A DNA stretch of 64,000 bases from Chryseobacterium herbae (GTDB taxonomy: Bacteria > Bacteroidota > Bacteroidia > Flavobacteriales > Weeksellaceae), in contig NZ_JAOAMU010000005.1 in NCBI RefSeq assembly GCF_025154075.1, positions 1-64,000 of the forward strand, written 5' to 3'. A program made the translations under genes and the position numbers. The notes below the pieces were generated by a model. That model had not been told where the DNA came from. It searched no databases and worked only from the letters and a program-made list of their open reading frames with translations. Positions within the stretch are counted from its first letter, which is position 1. Each line of letters starts with the position of its first letter. Of the stretch, positions 52,113-62,043 are shown piece by piece.

Positions 52113-52783
52113 TGAAAATTCTATTCACCAAAACCATAGATGCCGCATTGCTATCCAAAGAATTAGGATCGGATATTTCGGCTGAATGTATTGAGGTGAT
52201 CAGAACGGAACCTATAAGAATTGCCGCATTCGATTTAAAGAATCACTCCCTGATTTTCACAAGTGTGAATGGAGTGAAATCTTTCTTTACCAATCGGTTT
52301 AAACCCAACGAAGATTTTACCGCTAAAAATTATAACAAAATATATTGTGTCGGTGAAAAAACGAAACGCGAACTGAGAAAATATGGTTTCGGGACCTTCA
52401 AGGTTCTGAAAAATGCAGAAACCCTTTCAAGGTTTATTATCGGAAACTGCCAGCACGAACAGTTCCTTCACTTCTGTGGCAATCTGGCCATTGATGTTCT
52501 GGACAAAGATCTTCCGCTGCAGAATATCCGTTACAAAAAGATCACGGTTTACAACACCGAAGAAATCAATCCTTTGCTACCTGAAAAATATCATGCTACA
52601 GTTTTTTTTAGTCCAAGCGGAGTTCGTAGTTTTGCAAAACTCAACTCTTTAGAAGAAATGAAGATTTTTTCCATCGGTGAAACAACCTCTAATGAACTGC
52701 GAAAGCACACCACAGCGGAGATATTTACCTCGGAAGAAAATAATCTGGTTTCTATCTTTGAGCTGATAAAAAAAGAACTTTGA
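52112..52783 (+). CDS. hemD: Uroporphyrinogen-III synthase
   Basis: 223 residues. Two similar Rossmann-like halves, with LIFTSVNGVKSFF (about 47-59) and VFFSPSGVRSFAKL (about 162-175) as the repeated signature. It inverts ring D while closing hydroxymethylbilane. HemD diverges quickly; position before hemE supports the call. Coupled to the amidase by a one-base overlap. Confidence 0.88.
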   Translation: MKILFTKTIDAALLSKELGSDISAECIEVIRTEPIRIAAFDLKNHSLIFTSVNGVKSFFTNRFKPNEDFTAKNYNKIYCVGEKTKRELRKYGFGTFKVLKNAETLSRFIIGNCQHEQFLHFCGNLAIDVLDKDLPLQNIRYKKITVYNTEEINPLLPEKYHATVFFSPSGVRSFAKLNSLEEMKIFSIGETTSNELRKHTTAEIFTSEENNLVSIFELIKKEL

Positions 52784-52850
52784 AGCAGCCGTAAGTTTGG
52801 CTGGTAAAAATAATAAGTGCCGGGAATGGCCATATTAGTTTAAATAAATT

Positions 52851-53882
52851 ATGATTAAAAACGACTTATATTTAAAAGCACTCCGCGGAGAAACGGTAGA
52901 AAGACCGCCGGTATGGATGATGAGACAGGCCGGAAGATATCTGCCGGAATTCATTGCTCTTCGGGATAAATATGACTTCTTTACAAGATGTCAGACGCCT
53001 GAACTGGCTTCTGAGATTACTGTACAGCCTATCCGTAGGTTTCCTTTGGATGCAGCCATCTTGTTTTCTGACATTTTAGTAGTTCCTCAAGCCATGGGAA
53101 TCGATTTTAAAATGAAAGAAAATGTAGGTCCGTGGCTGGATAATCCAATCAGAACGATGGAACAGGTTCAGAATGTGATTGTTCCTGACGTGGATGATAC
53201 TTTAGGATACGTTTTTGATGCTATCGAGCTTACATTAATTAAATTAGATAACGAAATACCGTTGATCGGTTTCGCGGGTTCTCCCTGGACGATCCTATGT
53301 TACTGCATTGAAGGAAAAGGAAGTAAAGCTTTTGATATCGCAAAATCATTCTGTTTCCAGCAGCCTGAAGCGGCTCATTTACTGCTTCAGAAAATCACAG
53401 ATACTACGATTGCCTACTTGAAAAGAAAAGTGGAAAAAGGAGTTTCTGCGGTTCAGGTTTTTGATTCATGGGGTGGAATGCTTTCTCCTACGGATTATCA
53501 GGAATTCTCATGGCAGTATATCAATCAGATCGTTGAAGCGTTAAGTCCTCTTACCCATGTGGTGGTATTCGGGAAAGGATGTTGGTTTGCTCTGGAAGAT
53601 ATGACGATGTCTAAAGCATCTGCTTTGGGCGTGGACTGGACCATCACTCCTGAATTCGCAAGAACATTAACGAATCACACGATGACGCTTCAGGGGAATT
53701 TTGATCCTGCAAGACTACATTCTACACCGGAAACCATCAAGAAGATGGTGACTGAAATGATCAACCGTTTCGGAAAAGACAGATATATCGCGAATCTTGG
53801 CCACGGAATCTTACCTAATATTCCTGTGGAAAATGCGGAGGCGTTCATTAGAGCGGTTGTGGACTGGAAACCGAATAACTAA
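52851..53882 (+). CDS. hemE: Uroporphyrinogen decarboxylase
   Basis: 343 residues. [17 protein letters not shown] (18-34) and [12 protein letters not shown] (about 71-82) are the two family signatures; the reaction removes the four acetate carboxylates of uroporphyrinogen III. Last haem gene of the cluster, ending before a palindrome and a bidirectional terminator. Confidence 0.96.
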   Translation: MIKNDLYLKALRGETVERPPVWMMRQAGRYLPEFIALRDKYDFFTRCQTPELASEITVQPIRRFPLDAAILFSDILVVPQAMGIDFKMKENVGPWLDNPIRTMEQVQNVIVPDVDDTLGYVFDAIELTLIKLDNEIPLIGFAGSPWTILCYCIEGKGSKAFDIAKSFCFQQPEAAHLLLQKITDTTIAYLKRKVEKGVSAVQVFDSWGGMLSPTDYQEFSWQYINQIVEALSPLTHVVVFGKGCWFALEDMTMSKASALGVDWTITPEFARTLTNHTMTLQGNFDPARLHSTPETIKKMVTEMINRFGKDRYIANLGHGILPNIPVENAEAFIRAVVDWKPNN

Positions 53883-53895
53883 TAATTAATGACAT

Positions 53896-53930
53896 TAAAC
53901 CTCATAGGTTTTTGAAACCTATGAGGTTTA
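53896..53930. repeat. Perfect 16-bp palindrome, 3-nt loop
   Basis: TAAACCTCATAGGTTT, TTG, AAACCTATGAGGTTTA. Related in kind to 1885-1915 and 31124-31156. Confidence 0.78.
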
Positions 53931-53966
53931 GATAGAAATATGATTAAGAATACTAATCAAAAAACA

Positions 53967-54000
53967 AAATCCCTTTCAATTGTCTTGAAAGGGATTTTTT
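53967..54000. terminator. Bidirectional terminator between hemE and the nitroreductase
   Basis: AAATCCCTTTCA and TGAAAGGGATTT with T runs on both strands, ending transcripts of two convergent genes. Confidence 0.85.
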
Positions 54001-54019
54001 ATAAGAAAACAATGAGTCA

Positions 54020-54652
54020 TTAATTGACTTCGGTAATAAAATCTTCTTTAGATTTTCTCACTTTGGCAAGATTCACCAACCAGTCTGATTTAGAGTTTCT
54101 GTAACCGATAGGCAGAAGAAGGACACTCTTCAGACCTTTTTCTTTTAAATTTAAAACTTCATCCACAGCGTCAGGAGAAAACCCTTCCATTGGCGTAGAA
54201 TCTACTTCTTCAAAAGCTGCCGCGATAATGGCTGCACCAAATGAAATGTAAGCCTGTTTTGCTGCGTGTGTAAAGTTTTCTTCAGCAGATCTCTGAGGGT
54301 AAGTTCCCAGCAGCATCTGTCTGTAGTTTTCCCAGCCTTCGTTTTCAAAACCTCTGATTTTGTTGGTCAGATCAAACATACCATTGATTCTTTCTTCCGT
54401 GTAATTATCCCATGCTGCAAACACCAAAAGATGCGAACAGTCTGTGATCTGCGGCTGATTCCATGCATGAGGCTTAATTTGCTCCTTCACCTCCTGATTC
54501 GTGATCACAATGATCTCAAAAGGCTGAAGTCCGCTTGATGTGGGCGCCAGTCTTGCAGCTTCTAATATTTTATCCACTTTTTCCTGTGGCACTTTCTGAC
54601 CGTTCATTGCTTTGGTAGCAAATCTCCAGTTCAATTTTTCTATTAATTCCAT
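54020..54652 (-). CDS. NAD(P)H-dependent nitroreductase family oxidoreductase
   Basis: 210 residues. FMN-binding pattern RFATKAMNGQ (10-19), APTSSGLQPF near 36-45 and VLLLPIGYRNSKSD near 176-189 match NfsB-like flavoenzymes. It reduces nitroaromatics or quinones; native substrate unknown. Single gene. Confidence 0.9.
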   Translation of the reverse strand: MELIEKLNWRFATKAMNGQKVPQEKVDKILEAARLAPTSSGLQPFEIIVITNQEVKEQIKPHAWNQPQITDCSHLLVFAAWDNYTEERINGMFDLTNKIRGFENEGWENYRQMLLGTYPQRSAEENFTHAAKQAYISFGAAIIAAAFEEVDSTPMEGFSPDAVDEVLNLKEKGLKSVLLLPIGYRNSKSDWLVNLAKVRKSKEDFITEVN

Positions 54653-54814
54653 TACGTTAAATTTAGACCAGACAAAATTACTTCAAGAAGCAAGACGCGC
54701 ATACACAAAAATTGCTATTTGCGCTATTGTCAGAATCTATAGAATTAAGAATGGAAGATCGAAGAAGGAGGCTGGAAGTTACTAGTGAATACTACTTAAA
54801 ATTTACAGCAAGGT

Positions 54815-55633
54815 TTATTCTTTTCTGATCTTTTTATTTATGATTTCCTTTTTGTTATTGATCTGAATGAGATAGTTTCCTTTCGGTAAATCAGAAAGAT
54901 CATATTTTTCATAATGTCCAGTGAAACTTTTGACTTTTCTGCCGGACATATCAAGTACGGTGACCTCAGAATCAGATTTTAAATTATTAGAATGAATGTA
55001 CACATCATCTTTTACCGGATTTGGGTAGACCTGCATTGTATCCGCCAGAGAAACTTCAGAAGTTCCCAATACTCCTGCTGTAATGGCAATATCATCCACT
55101 CCCACTCCAAACGAGTAATCTCCTACATCATCATATACAAATCTCATTTGAAAATTGGCATTGGCATATGGAGCCAGATTGATACTGGTTGCTACACTAT
55201 ACCCTGTAACAATGTAAGTGAGTGTATTAACATCAATCGTCCAGGTTCCGGATTCTCCCGAAGCTGTAAATACCTGTACCCATGAAGTGCCATTAAAAAC
55301 TTCAACCTTTAACGTCGTATTAAGGGTATAAATCATATTGGCATATTTAAATGAAAGTCTGGGGTTTGAAACACCAGAAAGATTGATAACGGGAGATACT
55401 AATCTTGCATTGCTATTGATCCCGCCAGGACCTGCATTATCATCATCAAAAAAAGCTGCCCCATTGGGAAATGAAGCAAAGCCACTCGTTGTACCTACTG
55501 CCCAATTGTATACCGTATTTGGATTGTTTGTGGTCCATCCCGGAGGCATTCCAGCTCCGTTAAAATTCTCAGAAAACACCTGTGCATGATAAAATCCACA
55601 GGCGATCAGAAAAAAGAGTATTTGTTTTTTCAT
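54815..55633 (-). CDS. T9SS cargo with cleaved-adhesin-like domain
   Basis: 272 residues: signal peptide (MKKQILFFLIACGFYHAQ), FSENFNGAGMPPGWTTNN at about 20, a jelly-roll type domain of the cleaved-adhesin kind with LSFKYANMIYTLNTTLKVEV, then a classic T9SS type A sorting domain from about 195 (MQVYPNPVKDDVYI; VTVLDMSGRKVKSF; GNYLIQINN). It is surface-exposed or released. Role may be adhesion. Confidence 0.88.
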   Translation of the reverse strand: MKKQILFFLIACGFYHAQVFSENFNGAGMPPGWTTNNPNTVYNWAVGTTSGFASFPNGAAFFDDDNAGPGGINSNARLVSPVINLSGVSNPRLSFKYANMIYTLNTTLKVEVFNGTSWVQVFTASGESGTWTIDVNTLTYIVTGYSVATSINLAPYANANFQMRFVYDDVGDYSFGVGVDDIAITAGVLGTSEVSLADTMQVYPNPVKDDVYIHSNNLKSDSEVTVLDMSGRKVKSFTGHYEKYDLSDLPKGNYLIQINNKKEIINKKIRKE

Positions 55634-55733
55634 GATGTATTAATTATTAGTTTGGATAAAATTACTAATTAATATTCATCACAAAATCACTATTTAACAT
55701 AATATTTACTTCCAAATATCATATTAAATTAAA

Positions 55734-55757
55734 AAAAGCAGTTGATTAACTGCTTTT
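55734..55757 (-). terminator. sufS terminator
   Basis: AAAAGCAGTT, GATT, AACTGCTTTT, with a T run on the minus strand, 9 nt after the sufS stop. Confidence 0.82.
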
Positions 55758-55765
55758 TATGTTTT

Positions 55766-56986
55766 TTATCCCAGCATTTTCTGGGCTTTTTTAACGCCTT
55801 CTACAAGCTTATCAACTTCATCAAAAGTATTGTAAACGGCAAAACTTGCTCTTACGGTTCCGGCTATATTAAAGAAATCCATGATCGGCTGTGTACAGTG
55901 ATGTCCCGTTCTTACGGCGATGCCCATTTTATCGAGGATCATTCCTACATCGGAAGAAATTCCCGTTCCCACTAAATTAAAGGAAACTACACCTACTCTT
56001 TTGGCTTTTTCACCGTAGATCTTTATGTTTTCCAGTTCTAGAAGTTGTCTCTGAGCGTATTCAAGCAAAGCATTTTCATGATTCTGAATATTCTGTCTTC
56101 CGATTTTCTCAATAAAATCTACAGCAGCACCCAGTGCAATATTTCCTCCTACATTCGGGGTTCCAGCTTCGTATTTAAAAGGAAGCCCTGCGTAAGTAGT
56201 CCCATCGAAAGAGCAGGTTGCGATCATCTCTCCTCCTCCATGGAAAGGCGGAAGTTCTTCCAGAAGCTCCTGTTTCCCGTAAAGGATACCAGTTCCCATC
56301 GGCGCATACATTTTATGTCCTGAAAAAACAAAGAAATCACAGTCCATCTTTTGTACATCGATTTCGAAGTGAGGAGCAGACTGCGCTCCGTCGATCACAA
56401 TATAAGCATCTGAATTTTTTCTTGTTTTAGCGATAATCTCTTCAATAGGATTGACAATTCCCAAGGCATTGGAAACCTGATTGACAGAAACTACTTTGGT
56501 TTTTTCGCTTAAAAATTCGTCCAGATAATTCAATTGAAGAATACCATTCTCATCGATTGGAATGACTCTCAGTTTTGCTCCGGTTCTTTCACAAAGCAGC
56601 TGCCATGGAACTATGTTTGAGTGGTGCTCCAGATAGGAAATGATGATCTCGTCGTCTTTTTTAAGCTTCTGTGTTAAAATATAGGCGATGAGGTTCAGAC
56701 CTTCTGTAGTTCCTTTTGTAAAAATAACTTCAAAATCATGCTTAGCATTGATGAATTTCTGGATTTTTCTTCTTGAAAGCTCCATTTCTTCGGTAGCCAG
56801 CTGACTTAATGTATGAATTCCTCTGTGAACATTAGCATTAAGCTGCGTATAATATTCATTCCAAATCTTCAAAACGGAATCCGGTTTCTGAGATGTGGCT
56901 GCATTATCTAAGTAAACCAATGGCTTACCATTCACTTCGCGGTTTAATATCGTAAACTGACTTCTTATTTCCTGAATGTCAAACAT
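55766..56986 (-). CDS. sufS: Cysteine desulfurase, SufS type
   Basis: 406 residues. The PLP lysine is Lys225 in FSGHKMYAP, and the reactive Cys lies in RTGHHCTQP near 360; both match group II desulfurases. It transfers sulfur from cysteine to Fe-S assembly. Other suf genes are not adjacent here. A -7 box for it lies at 57029-57036. Confidence 0.93.
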   Translation of the reverse strand: MFDIQEIRSQFTILNREVNGKPLVYLDNAATSQKPDSVLKIWNEYYTQLNANVHRGIHTLSQLATEEMELSRRKIQKFINAKHDFEVIFTKGTTEGLNLIAYILTQKLKKDDEIIISYLEHHSNIVPWQLLCERTGAKLRVIPIDENGILQLNYLDEFLSEKTKVVSVNQVSNALGIVNPIEEIIAKTRKNSDAYIVIDGAQSAPHFEIDVQKMDCDFFVFSGHKMYAPMGTGILYGKQELLEELPPFHGGGEMIATCSFDGTTYAGLPFKYEAGTPNVGGNIALGAAVDFIEKIGRQNIQNHENALLEYAQRQLLELENIKIYGEKAKRVGVVSFNLVGTGISSDVGMILDKMGIAVRTGHHCTQPIMDFFNIAGTVRASFAVYNTFDEVDKLVEGVKKAQKMLG

Positions 56987-57028
56987 TTATTAAAATTTTA
57001 AATTAGAGGGTTCTTATTTAGAACACTT

Positions 57029-57036
57029 CAAATTTA
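57029..57036 (-). promoter_or_regulatory. -7 box of sufS
   Basis: TAAATTTG on the minus strand, 42 nt before the ATG. Confidence 0.55.
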
Positions 57037-57166
57037 CGGCTTTTTTTCTGAAAGGAGGTATCGGATGAGCAGGTGATACTTGTCAGGTGATAGAAAGATT
57101 CGATAGACAAGATGGGAAAGAAGGTTGGTTAGGCTAATTTGTTTTACCTTTTAGCCTATACATAAA

Positions 57167-57194
57167 AAACCTGCCAATACAATTGACAGGTTTT
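57167..57194 (-). terminator. rplY terminator
   Basis: On the minus strand AAACCTGTCAAT and ATTGGCAGGTTT form a stem with one G-T pair followed by TTTATG, 26 nt after the rplY stop. A second inverted repeat (AGGCTAA/TTAGCCT, 57131-57157) follows. Confidence 0.75.
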
Positions 57195-57219
57195 ATATGG
57201 TTTGTTGAATAATTAAATA

Positions 57220-57873
57220 TTATTCAGCAGATTTTTCTTCTGTTGTTGGAACGTCAGGAGATTGTGTTGCCACTTCTTCTGCTGCTGCTTCATCCTCATC
57301 TTCTTCAGCTACTGCACCACCTTTCATTGCATTTCTAGACATCTTAACAGCTACTACAACTGCATTGTCAGGGTGCACGAAAGAGAATCCTTCAGTCTTG
57401 ATTCCTCCTACATAAAGTTTGTTACCAATTTTCAATGAAGTAACGTCTACAACTACCTCGTCTGGTAAGTTTGCAGGAATAGCTTTCACTTTTAATTTTC
57501 TGAAAGACTGACGTAAAACACCACCAGCCACAACACCTTTAGAACGTCCGGTAATTCTTACAGGAACTTCCATTACTACTGGCTTATCCTCAGATAATTG
57601 GTAGAAGTCTGCGTGTAAAATTTTGTCCGTAATTGGGTGGAACTGAATATCCTGAAGAACTGCTGGAATTGTTTTTCCGTCTAGTTCAATAGATACCGTG
57701 TGTGCTTCAGGAGTATATACTAGACCTTTGAAAGCTCTCTCTTCTGCAGAGAAGTTCAAAGGTGTTTCACCTCCATAAACAACACAAGGAACTAATTCAG
57801 CATCACGTAAAGCTTTTGTAGACTTTTTGCCCACGCTTTCTCTTTTTGTACCTTGAATTGTAATAGATTTCAT
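57220..57873 (-). CDS. rplY: 50S ribosomal protein L25 (Ctc form)
   Basis: 217 residues, the long form with the N-terminal 5S rRNA-binding L25 domain (1-90, [16 protein letters not shown] and LVPCVVYGG) and a C-terminal TL5/Ctc beta domain, finished by a Glu/Ala-rich acidic tail. It binds 5S rRNA in the large subunit. It lies 56 nt after prs; the pair is a common gene neighbourhood. Confidence 0.95.
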   Translation of the reverse strand: MKSITIQGTKRESVGKKSTKALRDAELVPCVVYGGETPLNFSAEERAFKGLVYTPEAHTVSIELDGKTIPAVLQDIQFHPITDKILHADFYQLSEDKPVVMEVPVRITGRSKGVVAGGVLRQSFRKLKVKAIPANLPDEVVVDVTSLKIGNKLYVGGIKTEGFSFVHPDNAVVVAVKMSRNAMKGGAVAEEDEDEAAAEEVATQSPDVPTTEEKSAE

Positions 57874-57929
57874 TTTATAAAAAATTTAAAAATTTGTTCA
57901 GTTTAATTTTGCAATTCGCTAAAAATCAA

Positions 57930-58868
57930 TTAGATAATAAACTTACTGCTGATTGATTGGTGCTCATGAACCATCTTCATAACGTCTGCAAATAATGGGG
58001 CGCAAGATAGCACTTTTATTTTAGATGACAAATTATTTTTAACAGGAATTGAGTCAGTTACAATAACTTCCAGCAATTTAGAGTTCTCAATATTTTCGTA
58101 TGCTTTTCCGGAAAGTACTCCGTGAGTCGCCATCGCTCTTACTGATTTTGCTCCTTTTTCCATTAAAATATCCGCAGCTTTGCAAAGCGTACCCGCTGTA
58201 TCGATCATATCATCAATAAGGATTACATTCTTCCCTTCTACATCTCCGATAAGGAACATCTCTTCTACAACATTGGCTTTTTTTCTTTCTTTGTAAGCAA
58301 TTACTACTTCAGCACCCAGGTGACCTGCATAGTTTTTCGCTCTTTTCGCACCTCCCATATCCGGAGAAGCAATCGTAAGGTTATCCAGGTTCAATGCTCT
58401 GATATAATCTACGAAAACACTTGAAGCATAAAGATGATCTACCGGAATTTCAAAGAATCCCTGAATCTGATCTGCATGAAGATCCATCGTCATGATTCTT
58501 GTTGCTCCTGCTGCTGTCAAAAGATTAGCTACCAGTTTAGCACCTATCGGAGCTCTTGGCTTGTCTTTTCTGTCCTGTCTTGCAAGTCCGAAATAAGGAA
58601 TTACAACAGTAATGCTTTTAGCGGAAGCTCTTTTCGCTGCATCAATCATTAGTAGAAGTTCTAAAAGATTGTCTGCTGGCGGGAAGGTAGATCCGATTAG
58701 GAAAACTCTTCCTCCTCTTACAGATTCATCCAGAACAGGCTCGAATTCCCCGTCGCTGAACTCCTGAAAGTTGATTTTCCCTAACTCTTTCCCATAATGC
58801 TGGGAAATTTTTTCTGCCAAGTCCCTGCTGGTTCTTGTACAAAATAGATAACTTAACTGATCGGCCAT
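57930..58868 (-). CDS. prs: Ribose-phosphate pyrophosphokinase
   Basis: 312 residues. It makes PRPP from ribose 5-phosphate and ATP. The PRPP loop VILIDDMIDTAGTL (about 216-229), the flexible loop FGLARQDRKDKPRAP (about 94-108) and MDLHADQIQGFF near 128-139 are all canonical. The promoter box lies at 58890-58897. Confidence 0.96.
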   Translation of the reverse strand: MADQLSYLFCTRTSRDLAEKISQHYGKELGKINFQEFSDGEFEPVLDESVRGGRVFLIGSTFPPADNLLELLLMIDAAKRASAKSITVVIPYFGLARQDRKDKPRAPIGAKLVANLLTAAGATRIMTMDLHADQIQGFFEIPVDHLYASSVFVDYIRALNLDNLTIASPDMGGAKRAKNYAGHLGAEVVIAYKERKKANVVEEMFLIGDVEGKNVILIDDMIDTAGTLCKAADILMEKGAKSVRAMATHGVLSGKAYENIENSKLLEVIVTDSIPVKNNLSSKIKVLSCAPLFADVMKMVHEHQSISSKFII

Positions 58869-58889
58869 TTTTACTTTTTAAAGATTTTG

Positions 58890-58929
58890 CAAATTTAAAA
58901 AAAAACCACAAGAATTACTCTTGTGGTTT
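58890..58929 (-). terminator. Terminator of the GDSL gene, abutting the prs promoter
   Basis: On the minus strand AAACCACAAGA and TCTTGTGGTTT form an 11-bp stem with a T run (58903-58929), and the T run leads directly into TAAATTTG (58897-58890), the prs -7 box. Confidence 0.72.
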
Positions 58930-58953
58930 CTAACTTTTTATTTTCCTGTATTA

Positions 58954-60516
58954 TTACGGGAATTTTACTCCTGAATATTTATTAGGATCTACCTGTGGTA
59001 ACGTAGATTTATACTTTCCGTTAATAGATTTGATAAATTCATTGGCAATAACCGCATACCCTCTTCCTGTAAGGTGAACTCCATCAAGAGAGAAAGCTCC
59101 TCCAGTCACGAATTTGGCAGTATATTTTACCCCATCGAAAGTAATTCCAGACTTCCCATTAAGCTCAACCATTTTAGCATTCCCGTCTACAAAAGCCAGT
59201 CCATAAGAATCAGCAAGTGATTTTATAGAAGTGTTATAAGCATCTACTGCAGTTTTCACATAAGAAGCTTCTGTTTTTGTTAATACATGCTGATTTTGCA
59301 GTGGATAAGAAATCCCATACACATTTACAGGTGCCGGTGCTCCAGGTGCAGTAGTTCCGATCAGAGAACTTGTTGTAAGAAGAACATAATCATCTGATGT
59401 AGCTTGTCTAGCCTGTCCAAAGATTTGTCCAAATGCCGTTGCCGTAGGTAATCCTAAAGAAGGCGTCAGGGCAGCAGTAAGCTGTGGAGCCAGATCCGTA
59501 AGTGCAACATCCTTGATTAAAACAGGGTTGGAAGAAGTAGAAGAAAGTAAATTAATTCTGTCTCCAGCTCCGAAAGCCGTAAGCGCCTGCTTCAATGGTC
59601 CGTATAAACTTGCATTAAGAGTTGCTAAATTCGCTCCTAAAGTGGTAGGCGTTAAAGGATTGTAAGGAACCGTCGTAAAGAAAGGAATAGAAGTCACGTA
59701 AGGAATATTTCCAATAACCCCTTTTGTTGTTCCTACACTTTTAAGACCATCCAGTACACTTTTAATAGATCCTGCTACAAGATTAGGATCAGAGATGTCA
59801 TTTGATTTATAAGTTAATGGATTTACATTTCCACTCTGCACTGTTGCCGGAGTGTAAGTAGTAACTCCTCCTACAGTCTGAGAATTCGTTCCTCCATTGG
59901 TAGCATAAGATAATACATCATTATTTCCGATCCAAAGAGAGAAGAATGTAGGTTTTTGAGCTTTGGCATCCTCTAAAACAGAAGTTGTTGCAGAAGTAGC
60001 AAATCTCACAAAATATGGATTGGCAGCTCCCAAGGCAAGGTTAGCAGCACTTCCGTAACCTGGTGCAACCAAGTGGAAAGATTTCGCTCCCGGAACTCCC
60101 ATATTCTGGTAAGGTCCACCAGCCGTCACATTATCCAGTGCCGCAGCAGGACTGCTTGGAACCGGACTCAAACTTCCGCTGGCAGTCACCGTAAGATTCA
60201 GTTTACCGGGAAAACCAGGTAATCCAATAAATCCACCTACATCATTTGGCATCAAAGGCTGTTTAAATGCACCGCCACCAGCCAGTTTCATCTGCATGGC
60301 AATGATACTTGGATATGATTCGTTTTGTCCACTGCTGTAAAGAGCTCCGTCTCTATAACCGGAAGTCAGAGAGTTCCCCAAAGAAACATAATTGGAAAAG
60401 TTAGCTTCTCCGCTTGTTACCTGAATATCTTTTACATCAGTATCAAAATCAGTCTCACAGCTTGTTGTAAAAAGAAGTGCGGAAACGGCAAGTGTTGATA
60501 TTATAATTTTTTTCAT
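58954..60516 (-). CDS. SGNH/GDSL-like lipoprotein
   Basis: 520 residues. Lipoprotein signal with Cys20 (LLFTTSC). The GDSL block I reads GNSLTSGYRDG (Ser49), with Asn in place of the usual Asp; block III is GNND, and block V is LDGVHLT with the Asp/His pair, so the hydrolase triad is complete. Probably an outer-membrane-linked esterase or lipase. It lies 10 nt behind the FadL-like gene on the same strand, as an apparent operon. Confidence 0.88.
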   Translation of the reverse strand: MKKIIISTLAVSALLFTTSCETDFDTDVKDIQVTSGEANFSNYVSLGNSLTSGYRDGALYSSGQNESYPSIIAMQMKLAGGGAFKQPLMPNDVGGFIGLPGFPGKLNLTVTASGSLSPVPSSPAAALDNVTAGGPYQNMGVPGAKSFHLVAPGYGSAANLALGAANPYFVRFATSATTSVLEDAKAQKPTFFSLWIGNNDVLSYATNGGTNSQTVGGVTTYTPATVQSGNVNPLTYKSNDISDPNLVAGSIKSVLDGLKSVGTTKGVIGNIPYVTSIPFFTTVPYNPLTPTTLGANLATLNASLYGPLKQALTAFGAGDRINLLSSTSSNPVLIKDVALTDLAPQLTAALTPSLGLPTATAFGQIFGQARQATSDDYVLLTTSSLIGTTAPGAPAPVNVYGISYPLQNQHVLTKTEASYVKTAVDAYNTSIKSLADSYGLAFVDGNAKMVELNGKSGITFDGVKYTAKFVTGGAFSLDGVHLTGRGYAVIANEFIKSINGKYKSTLPQVDPNKYSGVKFP

Positions 60517-60526
60517 AGTCTTTCAA

Positions 60527-61765
60527 TTAAAAAGGGTTGTACGATAAACCTAAACCAAAGTAGAATGCCTGAGCTTTTGCCTGCCCATTAAATCCAATGG
60601 CTGCATTTCTTACATCTCTGGACTGAGGCAATGCATATCCACCTGCTAAATCCACTCCAAATTGCTTTAATTTAAACCCAACACCTCCTGTAATTACATA
60701 GGTATTGAATGAAGGAGTTTCCGGAATAAAGTGGTCATCCGTATATGGAGACTCGTCATAATAAGCACCCAGACGTCCGAAGATCATATCTGTGAATGCA
60801 TACTGAGTACCCAATCTGAATGTTTTGGAATTTCTGAAGTTTTTAGGAGCAACCAATACGGTAGGATCCGGCTGATTCCCAACTGGTGCATTAGCAAAAT
60901 CCAGAGTCAGCTTACTGTATCTTTCCCACCCGTGGTAGTTAAAGTCAGCTGAAATCAACCATTTTGGGGTCACTTTATACGTTAAACCAATGGTATATTC
61001 TTCTACCAAAGGAAGTGTTGCTGTAAATTTATCCTGTCCTGTACTTGGATCAAGACCTAACAGAGGATAGATAGCTGCTGAAGGGAACTGAAACGTAGCT
61101 GTTCCTTTTTTCGCCTTCATATCTATAGGGGAACGGTAAGCGATACTTACATCTAATTTTGGATCTGGTCTGAAATAGAACCCGAATCCGTACCCGCTTC
61201 CGCTTGCTTTTTCGTCTTTAATGTTCAACTCACCACCAAACTGTGTCACGGCTTTGTCCCAGTCTACTTTACCTTTAGCATAAATATAACTTGCCCCAAA
61301 AGATACCCAAGGAGCCAGTTTTACAGAGACCATCGGTTGGAAATAGAAACTTTTCAGTTCTAGCTTCTGCACCAGTTCTCTTCCTTCCCAGTCGCTTGGC
61401 CACTCGATCGTACTTCCGAAAGGTGTACTGAAACTGAAACCAACAGAAAGGTTCTCTATCGGTCTATAAGCCACTGCAGCGTACAACGGAGTACCCATAG
61501 GGTTATCTGTTGACGTACTCTGTAGTGTATTCAAGTTTTGAAAAGTAACTTTATTACTTGCACCAAACCCTCCTGCCACTATACTCAGTTTAGAAGGAAT
61601 GAATGACATACCCGCTGGGTTAAAGAATGCCACACTTGCATCTTCGGCATGAGCACTAGTATGCGCCATTGCCAATTGTTTCACTCCCTGCAGAGATACC
61701 CTGAAGCCTCCTGCGTAAGATAAAACACCCGCCAATAAAGCAGTTGATACTAATATTTTTTTCAT
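60527..61765 (-). CDS. Outer-membrane transporter, OmpP1/FadL/TodX family
   Basis: 412 residues: a signal peptide ending SYAGG, then GVKQLAMAHTSAHAEDASVAFFNPAGMSFI, the FadL-type N-terminal hatch, and repeated amphipathic strands ending in an aromatic C-terminus (GLSYNPF). It imports hydrophobic molecules across the outer membrane. The neighbouring lipoprotein may hydrolyse the cargo. Its -7 box is at 61785-61792. Confidence 0.92.
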   Translation of the reverse strand: MKKILVSTALLAGVLSYAGGFRVSLQGVKQLAMAHTSAHAEDASVAFFNPAGMSFIPSKLSIVAGGFGASNKVTFQNLNTLQSTSTDNPMGTPLYAAVAYRPIENLSVGFSFSTPFGSTIEWPSDWEGRELVQKLELKSFYFQPMVSVKLAPWVSFGASYIYAKGKVDWDKAVTQFGGELNIKDEKASGSGYGFGFYFRPDPKLDVSIAYRSPIDMKAKKGTATFQFPSAAIYPLLGLDPSTGQDKFTATLPLVEEYTIGLTYKVTPKWLISADFNYHGWERYSKLTLDFANAPVGNQPDPTVLVAPKNFRNSKTFRLGTQYAFTDMIFGRLGAYYDESPYTDDHFIPETPSFNTYVITGGVGFKLKQFGVDLAGGYALPQSRDVRNAAIGFNGQAKAQAFYFGLGLSYNPF

Positions 61766-61784
61766 AGACTGTTATTATATAACC

Positions 61785-61792
61785 CAAATATA
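61785..61792 (-). promoter_or_regulatory. -7 box of the FadL-GDSL operon
   Basis: TATATTTG on the minus strand, 19 nt before the ATG. Confidence 0.58.
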
Positions 61793-62013
61793 AAATTATT
61801 TTGAATACGCCTGTTAATATTTCTTAATATTTTAAACAATATCCTAAAAGAAAATTATGTTTAAAATAGCACTTTAGAAATACATTCACTTAAACTCATA
61901 CTCCATAGTAACTTATCAACTTTTTATGGGTCGCATATTTTTCACGTTTAATGTTAAACAACAGCGATATTGAATATTTAAGTATTTTAGAATTGCATAA
62001 AGATAAATTTACA

Positions 62014-62021
62014 TAAATTTG
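62014..62021 (+). promoter_or_regulatory. -7 box of ricT
   Basis: TAAATTTG, 22 nt before the ATG at 62044. Confidence 0.58.
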
Positions 62022-62043
62022 CAAGATTATAAAAAATAGTTAT

